A stretch of DNA of 64,000 nt, taken from Bacillus inaquosorum KCTC 13429 (lineage in GTDB: Bacteria > Bacillota > Bacilli > Bacillales > Bacillaceae). Made by a program: the position numbers and the translations under genes. Location: NCBI RefSeq assembly GCF_000332645.1, contig NZ_AMXN01000006.1:124001-188000 (forward strand). Direction: 5' to 3'. Shown in pieces: positions 26,238 to 36,072 of the stretch. The notes under the pieces are model-generated. The model had not been told where the DNA came from. It did not search any database and saw nothing but the letters and a program-made list of their open reading frames with translations. Positions within the stretch are counted from its first letter, which is position 1. Each line of letters starts with the position of its first letter.

Positions 26238-26555
26238 ATGGATTACAAGATTATAAATGAGTCCTCCCTTATAAACACATTAGAACGGCATCTTAATATG
26301 GACTTGTTGGATGACGTTCTGGAAAGATTAAGTGATGAAATGTCTTCGGGGTATGATCAAATGATCATTATTCATGTTAGAAAGGATAACGGCGGGGACA
26401 TGGTTGCGAACTTGTATTTTCACTTTAGAGTCCTTGAAGAAAATGAAACGGAATCAGATGACGGAGGAGTTCTTGTTGAATTTGTAATGTATGACCCTCA
26501 TGTTATAAGAAAAGATTACGAAGAAACCTATCTTAAAAACGGAGGACGGATATAA
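26238..26555 (+). CDS. ydcT: ICEBs1 protein YdcT
   Basis: 105-residue acidic protein of unknown function. GAGGGGTG precedes ATG. A fragment of its coding sequence (LDEVLERLSDEMSSG) survives in the relic at 52800. Confidence 0.82.
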   Translation: MDYKIINESSLINTLERHLNMDLLDDVLERLSDEMSSGYDQMIIIHVRKDNGGDMVANLYFHFRVLEENETESDDGGVLVEFVMYDPHVIRKDYEETYLKNGGRI

Positions 26556-26567
26556 CGAGGTGATCAA

Positions 26568-26876
26568 GTGTCTGCGGTTGATAATCACTTCAAAAGGCTG
26601 GGCTTTAATGTTGGTATTCCCTCTTTAGTCTTTGTAAGAAGTTTAAGCAGAGACTGCATGTTGGTTGTCGAGGGTGAACGAGTAAAAGGGTTTGCTGAGT
26701 ATCGTTACACATTCTACAAGACTAGATATTTGCCGGACGGTCGAATGACTAGCTTAAAAGTTTATATGGAGAATCAAAGCATAAAAAGGGTGTTACATCG
26801 TGTAGCATCCTTTTTATCTTTCTTGGAAAGAACGAAACAAATTGAACAGGAGGAGTGTGAAATAATTGTTCAATAA
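26568..26876 (+). CDS. yddA: ICEBs1 protein YddA
   Basis: 102 residues, basic, unknown function. GTG start at 26568 after CGAGGTG. Overlaps conB by 11 nt. Confidence 0.82.
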   Translation: MSAVDNHFKRLGFNVGIPSLVFVRSLSRDCMLVVEGERVKGFAEYRYTFYKTRYLPDGRMTSLKVYMENQSIKRVLHRVASFLSFLERTKQIEQEECEIIVQ

Positions 26877-27930
26877 AGAAATCGGCTCTGATAAAAAAGA
26901 AGATTCATTTTTTCGGTCTGCCTTTCAAAAACTGAAACGAATTGAACGACCAGAAAAAGATAAACAAAAAGTACCTCGTGACAGGTCGAAGCTGATCGCA
27001 GTTACACTGTGGTCTTGTGTTGGGGGCTTGCTGTTTATTTGTATGCTTGCTGTGCTTCTATCAATTAACACAAGATCCCAACTTAATGACATAAAAGAAG
27101 AAGCCAATAAGCCAACAAATAACGATAAACAAAAAATTTCGGTGACTGCTGCTGAAAACTTTCTATCAGGGTTTATCAATGAATATGTGAACGTGAAGAA
27201 CGATCAAGAATCTATTGAAAAACGTATGCAGAGCCTTGAAAGCTACATGGTGAAACAGGAGGATAACCATTTTGAAGATGAAGAACGCTTCAATGTGGAT
27301 GGCTTAAAAGGTGATCGAGAGTTAAAAGGATACAGCTTATATAACGTGAAAGAAGGTGATAAAAACAGCCTTTTTCAATATAAGGTCACATATGAAAATC
27401 TATACCCTGTAGAAAAGGAAGTTGAAAAAGAAGTTAAAGACGGAAAGAAGAAAAAGAAGGTGAAAGAAAAGGTTAAAACAAACGAGAAATCTGAAAAACA
27501 AATGTTGCTGAATATTCCAGTCACAAATAAAGGTGATTCCTTTGCGGTGTCTGCTGTCCCTTACTTTACACAAGTTTATGATCTGAAAGGCGATATTGCT
27601 TCTAAAGGTAAAGAAGAAACTAGAGACGAATATGCGGGCGAGAAAAAAGAATCTATTGAATCATTTCTTCAAAATTTCTTTGAGAAATACGCTTCTGAAA
27701 AGAAAGAAGAAATGGTTTATATGATGAAAAAGCCGGAAGCATTGGAAGGAAACTTGTTATTTGGGGAAGTGCAGTCAGTGAAAATCTTCGAGACGAAAAA
27801 AGGTTTCGAGGTTTTTTGTGCTGTCCGATTTAAGGAAAAAGAAAATGACATTCCGGTAAATGAAAAATTCAGTCTAGAGATTACGGAAAACAGCGGTCAG
27901 TTTTATGTAAATAAACTTAAACATCAATAG
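26866..27930 (+). CDS. conB: Conjugation channel protein ConB (YddB, VirB8-like)
   Basis: 354-residue membrane protein. One membrane segment at about 44-67, then two NTF2-like extracytoplasmic domains as in TcpC/VirB8, with a lysine/glutamate-rich linker (VEKEVEKEVKDGKKKKKVKEK) at about 183-205. TTG start at 26866, after CAGGAGGAGTG, overlapping yddA. Confidence 0.9.
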   Translation: MFNKEIGSDKKEDSFFRSAFQKLKRIERPEKDKQKVPRDRSKLIAVTLWSCVGGLLFICMLAVLLSINTRSQLNDIKEEANKPTNNDKQKISVTAAENFLSGFINEYVNVKNDQESIEKRMQSLESYMVKQEDNHFEDEERFNVDGLKGDRELKGYSLYNVKEGDKNSLFQYKVTYENLYPVEKEVEKEVKDGKKKKKVKEKVKTNEKSEKQMLLNIPVTNKGDSFAVSAVPYFTQVYDLKGDIASKGKEETRDEYAGEKKESIESFLQNFFEKYASEKKEEMVYMMKKPEALEGNLLFGEVQSVKIFETKKGFEVFCAVRFKEKENDIPVNEKFSLEITENSGQFYVNKLKHQ

Positions 27931-27941
27931 GAGGTTTAAAT

Positions 27942-28190
27942 ATGGATTTCATGAATTTCTTTATTCTTGGCGCAGACCTTCCAACACTTGGAGGGGTAAA
28001 AGGTTGGGCATCAGATGTTGTTATCCAATTCATTACGATCGTGGTCATGTTCATAGCCGCAAAGAATCTTATGAAATTAAAAATGGGCGGCATTATCTTT
28101 GTTTGCTGTATTGGTAGTGCGGTTACATGGATTATTAAGCACTGGCCAGAATTCTCCGGCTGGATCAATGCGCTAATGGAAAAATTGTAA
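27942..28190 (+). CDS. conC: Conjugation protein ConC (YddC)
   Basis: 82-residue protein with two hydrophobic segments (about 25-42 and 46-64). Small membrane component of the ICEBs1 machinery; in 168 it is not essential for transfer. AGGAGG before ATG, 11 nt after conB. Confidence 0.87.
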   Translation: MDFMNFFILGADLPTLGGVKGWASDVVIQFITIVVMFIAAKNLMKLKMGGIIFVCCIGSAVTWIIKHWPEFSGWINALMEKL

Positions 28191-28202
28191 GGGGGCATCT
28201 GA

Positions 28203-28727
28203 ATGGGGCGTCTGGTGTTCAACTACCGGAAGGCAATGAGAGAGCCGAAAAAGATTCAGCAATTAACCGAAAATTATTCATTACCCTTTGCAGTTGAGTT
28301 AATACCGGCTATTAACTATTTCATTTTTGTTGGTCTCTGCTTTGGATTTTGGTACGGCGTGAGGATGATTTTTCCTCACGCTTTTGATAACAGTTTCGTC
28401 ATCGTGATTTTTGGAATACCGATTTTTTTAACAATGCTTGTTACGAAAATAAAGCCGGAAGGAAAAAACATCTATTTATACTTAATTGATTTTGCAAAGT
28501 ATTACTTCTTCATCAAGCTTCCACAAAAGAAGTTTTGCAATGACCGAAAGGTTGATTTAAGTAATGAAAAACAAATTGAGTTTCGAAAACTTGTGAAGGT
28601 GGTGGATTATTCGAATGAGACTAAAAACGCCTATGAAGGCAATACACAAGAATTTGCTGTTAACAAGAACGGGCGACGTGTGGGCGTACTACCGAATAAA
28701 AAGCAATTCGATTCCTATGCAAAATAA
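28203..28727 (+). CDS. conD: Conjugation protein ConD (YddD, VirB3-like)
   Basis: 174-residue membrane protein with two hydrophobic segments (about 35-55 and 62-80), TcpE/VirB3-type. It overlaps conE by 113 nt in another frame, as in 168. Confidence 0.88.
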   Translation: MGRLVFNYRKAMREPKKIQQLTENYSLPFAVELIPAINYFIFVGLCFGFWYGVRMIFPHAFDNSFVIVIFGIPIFLTMLVTKIKPEGKNIYLYLIDFAKYYFFIKLPQKKFCNDRKVDLSNEKQIEFRKLVKVVDYSNETKNAYEGNTQEFAVNKNGRRVGVLPNKKQFDSYAK

Positions 28728-31110
28728 AGAAAAAGTTGAATCGTATAAAAAGAAGTGGCAGCATCTTTTTGAAGAAATTACATCTTATGAGGATTTTCAC
28801 TTGATGATGTATCCAAGTGAGTATGAATTAGAAAAACGATTTAAAGATTTAGAAACAGATATTGCAGCAGATGCAATGGATGTGGCACGTTACTACAATG
28901 AAGAAACGGTAAGGCTGTTAGAACAGCGATTAGGAAGGCTGACAAAGTATGACTTCATTTTAGGTGTAAAACTGAAAAGCAGTCTTGTAAATATTAGTGT
29001 CGAACTTAAAGACAATATACTATCTTTTTTCAATACAGCGACTGATACAGTCGTGAAGATGCTCGGGTGGGAACAAAATGTTTCCACCTCTTTTTTTGAA
29101 AAATATGAGGAAGTTGAAGAAACATTAGCGAATATCATGGCTTCTGTTCGCGGAGAACGGCTTTCAGAATCAGAAATGACATACATTAACCGTTATCACT
29201 TTGTACGTGGGTTAAAGCACCAAATGAATGAAGAAAGTGAAATAAAGGATGTTCGCTCTATTACAAACACTATTATAGACCCCACTGACCCATCAGTTTT
29301 ACATCTGCATAGTGACCAAGATGAAGGCTATTCAGCTTTTGTCGTGATTGACGAATTTCTTCACAATATGTCGGAAAGTGATTTGTTTTATGAAGCGCAG
29401 TCTCTTCCCTTCCCTGTTGAAGTGCAAATGAAGATTCAAACGGAATCAAAGTCCATTACCAAGCCTGCCCTCAACATCAAAAGACAGCAATTGAAAGAAG
29501 AACAAAAAGAACAACAAAGCACAGGCGATCGAAGTGATGTTTCCACTGTCACAAGTGCCACAATGATAAGGCATTTACAAGATGAAATAAAGAAAGAAGA
29601 TGTGCATGTGATGAACTGGCTGTCGGTGATAGTCGTTCATGGAAAGACAAAAAAAGAATGTGTGGGAAAAGCAACGATTGTCAAAAGGCATTTAAAAGGC
29701 GCTGGCATTACTTGTCGGCTTCCGGTGGCTGATCAACTGAACCTTTTTTATAAAATGCTTCCTGGTGAAAAGTTAGACATAACCGATAAGAACTGGATTC
29801 AAAAAACAACGCAAGACGGTGTGGCAGAAAGTCTGTTTGCTGTTAACTCTGATATTGGTTCGAAAATCGGGTTCTTCCTAGGTTGGGTTGATCGTTTTCA
29901 AGAGCACACTGATTTAGAAAATGCCATTATGTCCAGCCGTGATTTAGTCTTATTCCACCCTTTCTTAGCGAACCAGCAGTTAAAAGGTTCAAAGACACGT
30001 TCTCCTCATTGCTTAATCACAGGAGACACAGGAAACGGCAAGTCATATCTAGCGAAATTGATCTTTAACTATATCACCATGTTAAACATCAAATCTCTGT
30101 ATATAGACCCTAAAAAGGAAATGAGAAAGTGGATTCAAAGAGTCTTGAATGATGAGTACATTAGAGAGAACTTTCCCTTATATATTGCACATTTAGAGAA
30201 ATACAACTATATCACGCTAGATCATGAAAACACGCACAACTGGGGAGCGCTTGACCCTATCTCCTTCCTCCCTCCTATGAAAGCAAAAGAGCTAGTTCAA
30301 GTCATTTTTGAACAAGTATATGACTTTAAAGGGAAGGACGACATAAACACAGCTTTCCTCCGTGCTACGTCAGAAGTGATTGATGCGAAACAAAACGGTG
30401 AACAGGTCGGCTCACTTGATATTATTCGGAAGATGCAGAGCCATCCCGAAGATGCTGTACAAAAAGCTGGTGACTATTTAAATGAAGTCGTGTCAGATTC
30501 CATTTTAAAACTTTGTATTCATGATGGTTCAAACCCTGCATTGTCACTTGAAAAACGAATCACCATTTTAGAAGTTGAAAACATGGATTTGCCTGATCAT
30601 GCTGAACGACTTGAAAACTACACGATATCACAATTAAAGTCTAGTGCGGTCATGTTTGCACTCGGTAAGTTCTGCGAACTATTCGGCATGAATCCAGATG
30701 AACAGACTGTTGAATTTATAGACGAAGCTTGGATATTTACCACGTCACAACAAGGAAAAAAAGTAGAAAGACAAATGCGCCGGATTGGTCGCTCATACAA
30801 CAATGCGGAATACTTCATTTCCCAATCCACAAAAGACGCTTTGAAAGAAGAAGATTCCGGAAACTTTGGCGTTGCCTTCGCCTTTGACGAACCAAACGAA
30901 CGTGAAGAAGTGTTGAAATGGATGAACATGGAGGTCACAAAAGAAAATAAAAAAATGATGGAATCCATGTTCCAAGGTCAATGCTTATTTAAAGATTACT
31001 ATGGCCGCACCTCCAAAATTTCAATTGAATGCCTATTCGAAGAATGGCAAGGCGCTTTAAAAACAGTCGAGAAAAAAGCTGTCGCATATGCGGAAGAAAA
31101 ATATTTGTAA
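28615..31110 (+). CDS. conE: Conjugation ATPase ConE (VirB4-like)
   Basis: 831-residue VirB4/HerA ATPase powering transfer. Walker A GDTGNGKS near residue 470, Walker B FIDEAW near 702, and the arginine-containing QMRRIGRSY block. ATG at 28615 within conD. Full length. Confidence 0.94.
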   Translation: MRLKTPMKAIHKNLLLTRTGDVWAYYRIKSNSIPMQNKEKVESYKKKWQHLFEEITSYEDFHLMMYPSEYELEKRFKDLETDIAADAMDVARYYNEETVRLLEQRLGRLTKYDFILGVKLKSSLVNISVELKDNILSFFNTATDTVVKMLGWEQNVSTSFFEKYEEVEETLANIMASVRGERLSESEMTYINRYHFVRGLKHQMNEESEIKDVRSITNTIIDPTDPSVLHLHSDQDEGYSAFVVIDEFLHNMSESDLFYEAQSLPFPVEVQMKIQTESKSITKPALNIKRQQLKEEQKEQQSTGDRSDVSTVTSATMIRHLQDEIKKEDVHVMNWLSVIVVHGKTKKECVGKATIVKRHLKGAGITCRLPVADQLNLFYKMLPGEKLDITDKNWIQKTTQDGVAESLFAVNSDIGSKIGFFLGWVDRFQEHTDLENAIMSSRDLVLFHPFLANQQLKGSKTRSPHCLITGDTGNGKSYLAKLIFNYITMLNIKSLYIDPKKEMRKWIQRVLNDEYIRENFPLYIAHLEKYNYITLDHENTHNWGALDPISFLPPMKAKELVQVIFEQVYDFKGKDDINTAFLRATSEVIDAKQNGEQVGSLDIIRKMQSHPEDAVQKAGDYLNEVVSDSILKLCIHDGSNPALSLEKRITILEVENMDLPDHAERLENYTISQLKSSAVMFALGKFCELFGMNPDEQTVEFIDEAWIFTTSQQGKKVERQMRRIGRSYNNAEYFISQSTKDALKEEDSGNFGVAFAFDEPNEREEVLKWMNMEVTKENKKMMESMFQGQCLFKDYYGRTSKISIECLFEEWQGALKTVEKKAVAYAEEKYL

Positions 31111-31127
31111 AAGGGGTTGAAACGTAC

Positions 31128-31454
31128 ATGGAAATAGCTTTCTTAAACTCTCTTGTTGTCACGAGTCCAGGCTTTTATAAAGCTGAAAAAATCACATTGG
31201 ACGAAGTGAAACAATGGCTGAAGCATTATGACGGTCGATACAAAAGTTTTATCGGGCATAAATCAACGGCACAGTTTCTGCAAAAATTATTAGGCATCGA
31301 GATTGAACAAAACCGAAAGACTTTTAGGCATATGAAATATCAAAAAGCAATCTGTTTCTCTCTGTATGAACGATATCCCGAAAACGTACTGCTAACGCAG
31401 AGAGACTTAGAGAAAGCAAGGTACCAATTTTATTTATTAACTCGGTTAGATTAG
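31128..31454 (+). CDS. yddF: ICEBs1 protein YddF
   Basis: 108-residue DUF1874-like protein starting MEIAFLNSLVVTSPGFYK. ATG at 31128 follows AAAAGGGG; the frame opens earlier inside conE but without a site. Dispensable for transfer in 168. Confidence 0.85.
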   Translation: MEIAFLNSLVVTSPGFYKAEKITLDEVKQWLKHYDGRYKSFIGHKSTAQFLQKLLGIEIEQNRKTFRHMKYQKAICFSLYERYPENVLLTQRDLEKARYQFYLLTRLD

Positions 31455-31466
31455 GAGGTGGCTGTA

Positions 31467-33905
31467 ATGAAAAAGAAACGAATTTTGATTGTGTCGGCTA
31501 TCGTGTTGCTGTTTTTAACTGTTGCTTCAGCTGTAACGGTATTTTCGGCTGATGGAGATACAACGACGCAGCCAAAAGTCGAAAAAGCTGGCGGCGTGGA
31601 ATTGAAGGTGAAAAGGTTTCCAATCTCACGCTATCAAGCGAATAATGAAGCATCTGACGATTTAATCAAGGGGGCGTTTGTTGGGCTGACAAACGTCACT
31701 TTTTCTTTTGCGGGAAACATTGTCCGTGTGGTTGATGCGGGGATGGATATTTTGTATAACTTGCAACCGATTGACGAGTTCGCAAATTCTATTACAAACG
31801 TCTCTAAAACAGTTTATAAAACACTGAAAAAGAATTTCGGTGAAGCTTTATTTATTTTCACGTGCGCCTATGTTGTCTACCTATTCTGTGTGAGAGGTAG
31901 CGTAAAAGAAGCAATGCGGCGGAGTATTCTATTTATTTGTGTCATGGTGATCGGTGGGCTTTGGATGTCGAACGCTGGTTATTACATGAAAGTGTTGAAT
32001 GCCTTGTCTGTAGAAGCGCAAGGAAAGCTTTTAACTGCGGGAAATGGATTGGTTGGCATTGTTCAAGATGAAGGCAATTTTGCAGACAGTTCAGCGATTG
32101 AAAAAGGAAAAGAAATGGAAGGCACAGTTGCGGTTATGCGTAATCTTTACTTTGACATTGCTTTGATGAAGCCTTTTTTAATTGTGAATTTTGATGAAAC
32201 AAGCGAAAAGAAAATCAATGAGGAAGATACAGATAAAGGCGGACTTAATCGTATAGATAAACTGCTTTCTTATAAGCTTTCAGAGGATGGAGAAAAAGAT
32301 AAAAAAGATTATATAAAAGAGACTGAAATTGATGATTATAAAAATGAATCTATGACTTCTGGAAATGTGTTTAATCAGCTGGGAGAGTCTTTTATCGCTG
32401 TGGTCGCTTCTATTGTCATTGGGATACCATTTTTAGCATTAGCGTTCTTTAATTTCTTGCTTCAAGTTGTCGCTTTAGTGATAGTTTTCTTTGTGCCATT
32501 TGCTTTCATCTTAGCGTATGTTCCTCAATTAGCTTATTCGGGATTTGTTACGCTTGGACGCTTGGGGAGTGTTTACCTACTGAAAGCAATGTTAGGGGTT
32601 ATCGTTCTGTTTGTGTACGTGACTTGTTTTATCGTTGACAAGTTAATACCGCCAAATGGTTTTGGAATGTATCTTTTAAATGTTGCTGTCCTTGCTTCAA
32701 TCCTGTGGATTGGTTTTCACAAGAGGGATGCCATTATCAAGTTTGTGACTGCTGGAAAAGTTGTTTCAGTTGATAATAATATGATGGAAAACATGAGACA
32801 AAACATTGTTCAGCCTGCTTGGGAACAAGCGAAGAAAATAGGTGGAGTATGGGGTAACGGAGGCGGCGTATTTACTGACTTTACAAAGCATTTTGAGGGG
32901 AGAAAAGATGGTTCAAATACTGATGGCGTAACTGGTGCTTCAAATGGTGTCGGTAATTCACCGAGTGGGGCTGCTATGGGATATGATAATACTCATGCTA
33001 TTTCAAGAACCCCGCAAAAAGAAACAGCTAACGGAATAGCTAATCATAACAGTCGAAGCTTAAAACGCAATCCTCAAACTCTATCGAAAGAACAAGAAAA
33101 GCAAAAACAAAAAGAAGCCTTTGCAAATGCAAAAGAAAATAAACAGCAATCCCATTTAGACAGATTGAGAAAAGACGGAATAAACTCTCCTATGTTGAAA
33201 GATGCTTTGAATGAAGGAAATGAGGCTTTATCCAAACGAGCACCTATCTTGCAGGATAAAAAAGATGAATCAGCACGAACAGATCAAAAAGAATATGTGG
33301 AACAGCTTCTTAAACAGCCCAATAACCAGCAACAAACTGACGATGCATCATTACAGCATGAAGAAGAACCTACTTCTAATCGTGCGCCTGTCTTACAAGA
33401 GAATGAAAAAGATACAGAACGTACTGATCAGAAAGCGTATATTTATGACGAACAAAATCAGAATCTTGAAACAGATCAGCAACAAGATTTTGAAGTCCAG
33501 AAAGATGATTCTGTTTCCAATAGTGAGCCTGTAGCACAAGAGAAAACAGCAGAAATCAAACGATCAGATCAAAAAGTCATGATGAATCAACCTGAACCGC
33601 AGCTCGGTTTTGAAAGTTCTCAATCTACAAAAGTAGAAAATCAACCTATTGCCGATAACGAACGTAAAATCAGACCATCTGAACCCGCAAAAGTTCATTC
33701 AGATGGTATTCGTGTTGATGAAAATCAGGCTGTTGCTCCTGCTGAAAATAAGACTGTATCAAGAGAAAAACAGCCTTCATCACAAACAATTAAACGGACT
33801 GAACAAAGCGTTAATTCATTTGACCAAGTGTCTTTGAATGAAATTGCAAGACGCTCTTCATCAAAAGTAGAAGATCGACTGAGAAGGGATGAAAGAACAA
33901 GATGA
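31467..33905 (+). CDS. conG: Conjugation channel protein ConG (VirB6-like)
   Basis: 812 residues from ATG at 31467 (815 if GTG 31458, the 168 length, is used; AGGAGG at 31452 favours the ATG). Signal-like start, then seven or so membrane segments (about 65-450). The long hydrophilic tail (about 480-812) contains three ~48-residue imperfect repeats at about 588, 636 and 683 with the consensus APxLQ...RTDQK. Its stop overlaps the cwlT start. Confidence 0.9.
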   Translation: MKKKRILIVSAIVLLFLTVASAVTVFSADGDTTTQPKVEKAGGVELKVKRFPISRYQANNEASDDLIKGAFVGLTNVTFSFAGNIVRVVDAGMDILYNLQPIDEFANSITNVSKTVYKTLKKNFGEALFIFTCAYVVYLFCVRGSVKEAMRRSILFICVMVIGGLWMSNAGYYMKVLNALSVEAQGKLLTAGNGLVGIVQDEGNFADSSAIEKGKEMEGTVAVMRNLYFDIALMKPFLIVNFDETSEKKINEEDTDKGGLNRIDKLLSYKLSEDGEKDKKDYIKETEIDDYKNESMTSGNVFNQLGESFIAVVASIVIGIPFLALAFFNFLLQVVALVIVFFVPFAFILAYVPQLAYSGFVTLGRLGSVYLLKAMLGVIVLFVYVTCFIVDKLIPPNGFGMYLLNVAVLASILWIGFHKRDAIIKFVTAGKVVSVDNNMMENMRQNIVQPAWEQAKKIGGVWGNGGGVFTDFTKHFEGRKDGSNTDGVTGASNGVGNSPSGAAMGYDNTHAISRTPQKETANGIANHNSRSLKRNPQTLSKEQEKQKQKEAFANAKENKQQSHLDRLRKDGINSPMLKDALNEGNEALSKRAPILQDKKDESARTDQKEYVEQLLKQPNNQQQTDDASLQHEEEPTSNRAPVLQENEKDTERTDQKAYIYDEQNQNLETDQQQDFEVQKDDSVSNSEPVAQEKTAEIKRSDQKVMMNQPEPQLGFESSQSTKVENQPIADNERKIRPSEPAKVHSDGIRVDENQAVAPAENKTVSREKQPSSQTIKRTEQSVNSFDQVSLNEIARRSSSKVEDRLRRDERTR

Positions 33906-34891
33906 TAAGTAAAAAGGTAGTTCTTCCTTTGGTATTCTCGGCTCCTTTTATCTTCTTTTTTGTTTTATGTATCGTAGTGGTTATGACGATTTCAAGAGAA
34001 AATCAAGTCGGGGACGATTTTATAGGCGGCGGGGATGGCGAATATGAAACAGTTGGAATTGCGCCGGAAGTGGAACGATTTAGAGCAGTATTTGAGAAAT
34101 ATGCCCGTCGAGAAGGCGTTTTTGACCAAGTGAATATTATTATGGCGCTCACCATGCAAGAAAGTGGTGGGCGTTCTTTAGATATCATGCAAAGTTCCGA
34201 AAGTATTGGCTTACCTCCCAACTCCATAACTGACCCAGAACGTTCAATTGAAGTCGGCATTAAACATTTTAAGAAGGTTTTTAAACAGGCTGGCGGTGAT
34301 GTTCGTTTAACCTTACAGGCATACAACTTTGGTTCTGGATTTATAGACTATGTCAAAAAGAATGGCGGGAAATACACAAAGAAATTAGCACTTGATTTCA
34401 GCCGATTGCAAGCTTTTAAAATGGGCTGGAAAAGCTACGGTGACCCAAGTTATGTTGACCATGTCATGAGGTATGTGAAAGGCTCTGATAAAAATGTGAA
34501 GCCTGTGAATGGCTCTATGGATTTCTATGAAACGGTCATGAAAGAAGCTTTGAAATATGAAGGGCAACCGTATGCCTGGGGAGGTTCAAACCCGAAAACT
34601 GGATTTGATTGTTCTGGCCTTGTTCAGTGGTCTTTTGCGAAAGCTGGAATCACTCTTCCTAGAACAGCACAAGAACAACATGGGGCAACCAAGAAAATAA
34701 GTGAAAAAGAAGCGACTGCGGGTGACTTAGTGTTCTTTGGCGGCACATACGAAGGAAAAGCCATTACTCACGTCGGCATTTATGTAGGCAATGGCAGAAT
34801 GTTTAATTCAAATGATAGTGGAATCGAATATTCTGATTTGAAATCAGGTTACTGGAGAGATCACCTTGTATCTTTTGGACGCATTAAATAA
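33902..34891 (+). CDS. cwlT: Bifunctional cell wall hydrolase CwlT
   Basis: 329 residues. Membrane/signal segment at about 7-29, muramidase domain with Glu87 in MQESGG, and C-terminal NlpC/P60 DL-endopeptidase with Cys237 (FDCSGLVQW) and His in THVGIYVG. It opens the wall for the conjugation channel. The ATG overlaps the conG stop (ATGA). Confidence 0.95.
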   Translation: MISKKVVLPLVFSAPFIFFFVLCIVVVMTISRENQVGDDFIGGGDGEYETVGIAPEVERFRAVFEKYARREGVFDQVNIIMALTMQESGGRSLDIMQSSESIGLPPNSITDPERSIEVGIKHFKKVFKQAGGDVRLTLQAYNFGSGFIDYVKKNGGKYTKKLALDFSRLQAFKMGWKSYGDPSYVDHVMRYVKGSDKNVKPVNGSMDFYETVMKEALKYEGQPYAWGGSNPKTGFDCSGLVQWSFAKAGITLPRTAQEQHGATKKISEKEATAGDLVFFGGTYEGKAITHVGIYVGNGRMFNSNDSGIEYSDLKSGYWRDHLVSFGRIK

Positions 34892-34905
34892 CTAGGAGTG
34901 AAAAT

Positions 34906-35412
34906 ATGAAAACACATATTGCATGGGCTTCAGCTTGTTTATTATTAGTCATGTTAACTGGATTTTTCACGAATGGACAGCAAACGTATAAGATTGAAAA
35001 GTTAAAAGATAAAAATGAAGTTTTGAGCGAAAAAATTAAGGAATTGAACCATATAGAATCAACAAGTAGCGCTTCGGAAAATAAGGCATTTTTTGAAGCG
35101 TTTTTTAATTACTCCGACATAGATAAACGATATGAAACAGTTAAGAAGCACACAACTGGAAAAGGGTTTGATTATGCATTCCCTTCTCGCTCTGATCAAA
35201 AGCACACAGTCAGCGTGCAAAGTGAATTACTATCACTAGAGAGTTATTCAAAGCCGTTAGATGAGTCTCATGAATTGTTTTTAAACATTGTTGAAGTCGC
35301 CACAACTGTAAATTCAGTCACTACGAATCAAGTGTTAATTGTACAAACGACTATGAAGAAAGAAAAGGATGGTTGGTTAGTCGATAATGTGCAGGTTAAG
35401 GGAAATGGATAA
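34906..35412 (+). CDS. yddI: ICEBs1 protein YddI
   Basis: 168 residues with one N-terminal membrane anchor (about 5-22), a coiled stretch (EKLKDKNEVLSEKIKELN) and an NTF2-like extracytoplasmic part. Unknown role. TAGGAGTG before ATG. Confidence 0.85.
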   Translation: MKTHIAWASACLLLVMLTGFFTNGQQTYKIEKLKDKNEVLSEKIKELNHIESTSSASENKAFFEAFFNYSDIDKRYETVKKHTTGKGFDYAFPSRSDQKHTVSVQSELLSLESYSKPLDESHELFLNIVEVATTVNSVTTNQVLIVQTTMKKEKDGWLVDNVQVKGNG

Positions 35413-35474
35413 AAGGTGGAAAAGATCAATTTGTTTGTTTATACTAAATATTGAAAAAGGAGGTAATGTTTATT

Positions 35475-35855
35475 TTGAAAAACCTTTTTATTTTCCTTAG
35501 TTTGATGATGATGTTTGTTTTAACTGCATGTGGTGGAAGCAAGTATGATGATGCGATTGATGATGTAATTAGCCAATATAAAGAGCATAAAGGAAATGAC
35601 ACAGAGATAAATATTAAAAGAGAGAATGCGATTGTTAGAGTCTATGAAGGGGGCAAATATATTCAGTTTGCATTTTATATGCCGGATAACTCTTCACGTG
35701 AATTAACAACATTTAAGTATTATGAAAAAATAGGAGATAAATATGAAAAGATGACTGATATGCCGGGGAATGGAGAAAATGATCGACTTGGCTTATCAAG
35801 GAAAACACCAGATTATGAAGAAGCAAAAGGTAAAGAAACTAAGTTAGAGGAGTAA
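35475..35855 (+). CDS. yddJ: Exclusion lipoprotein YddJ
   Basis: 126-residue lipoprotein; lipobox VLTAC at about 18-22. In ICEBs1, YddJ gives exclusion by blocking the ConG of an incoming mating partner, protecting the host from redundant transfer. TTG start at 35475, 10 nt after AAAGGAGGT; in-frame ATG at 35466 is too close to it. Relics of the gene lie at 50126 and 46000. Confidence 0.88.
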   Translation: MKNLFIFLSLMMMFVLTACGGSKYDDAIDDVISQYKEHKGNDTEINIKRENAIVRVYEGGKYIQFAFYMPDNSSRELTTFKYYEKIGDKYEKMTDMPGNGENDRLGLSRKTPDYEEAKGKETKLEE

Positions 35856-35881
35856 ACCATATGTTTACTCCTCTTTTTTTG
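35846..35881 (+). terminator. Terminator at the end of yddJ
   Basis: 12-bp stem AGAGGAGTAAAC (35846-35857) / GTTTACTCCTCT (35863-35874) and a T run; overlaps the yddJ stop. It ends the Pxis transcript. Confidence 0.88.
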
Positions 35882-35894
35882 TGTTTATGAAAGG

Positions 35895-36072
35895 GTTGCC
35901 GTGATGTTGGCGTCAAGTCGCAAAAGTATTGGTGTAACCGCAAAAAAACCGCAAAGGAGTAGATATAATGTACCTTTTTACAATTCATCTTTGTAAAATA
36001 AAGGGTGTTCTGACATAATACAATTAATGTAAATATTCGAACAATTTATGTATGGATGGGGGAATTTTCTTG
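35895..36072 (+). promoter_or_regulatory. rapI promoter region
   Basis: Direct repeats CCGCAAAAAAACCGCAAAGG followed by a TATAAT (35964-35969) and a ~100-nt leader. yddK/spbK, found here in 168, is missing. The region is copied in relic form at 46090-46277. Confidence 0.55.
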
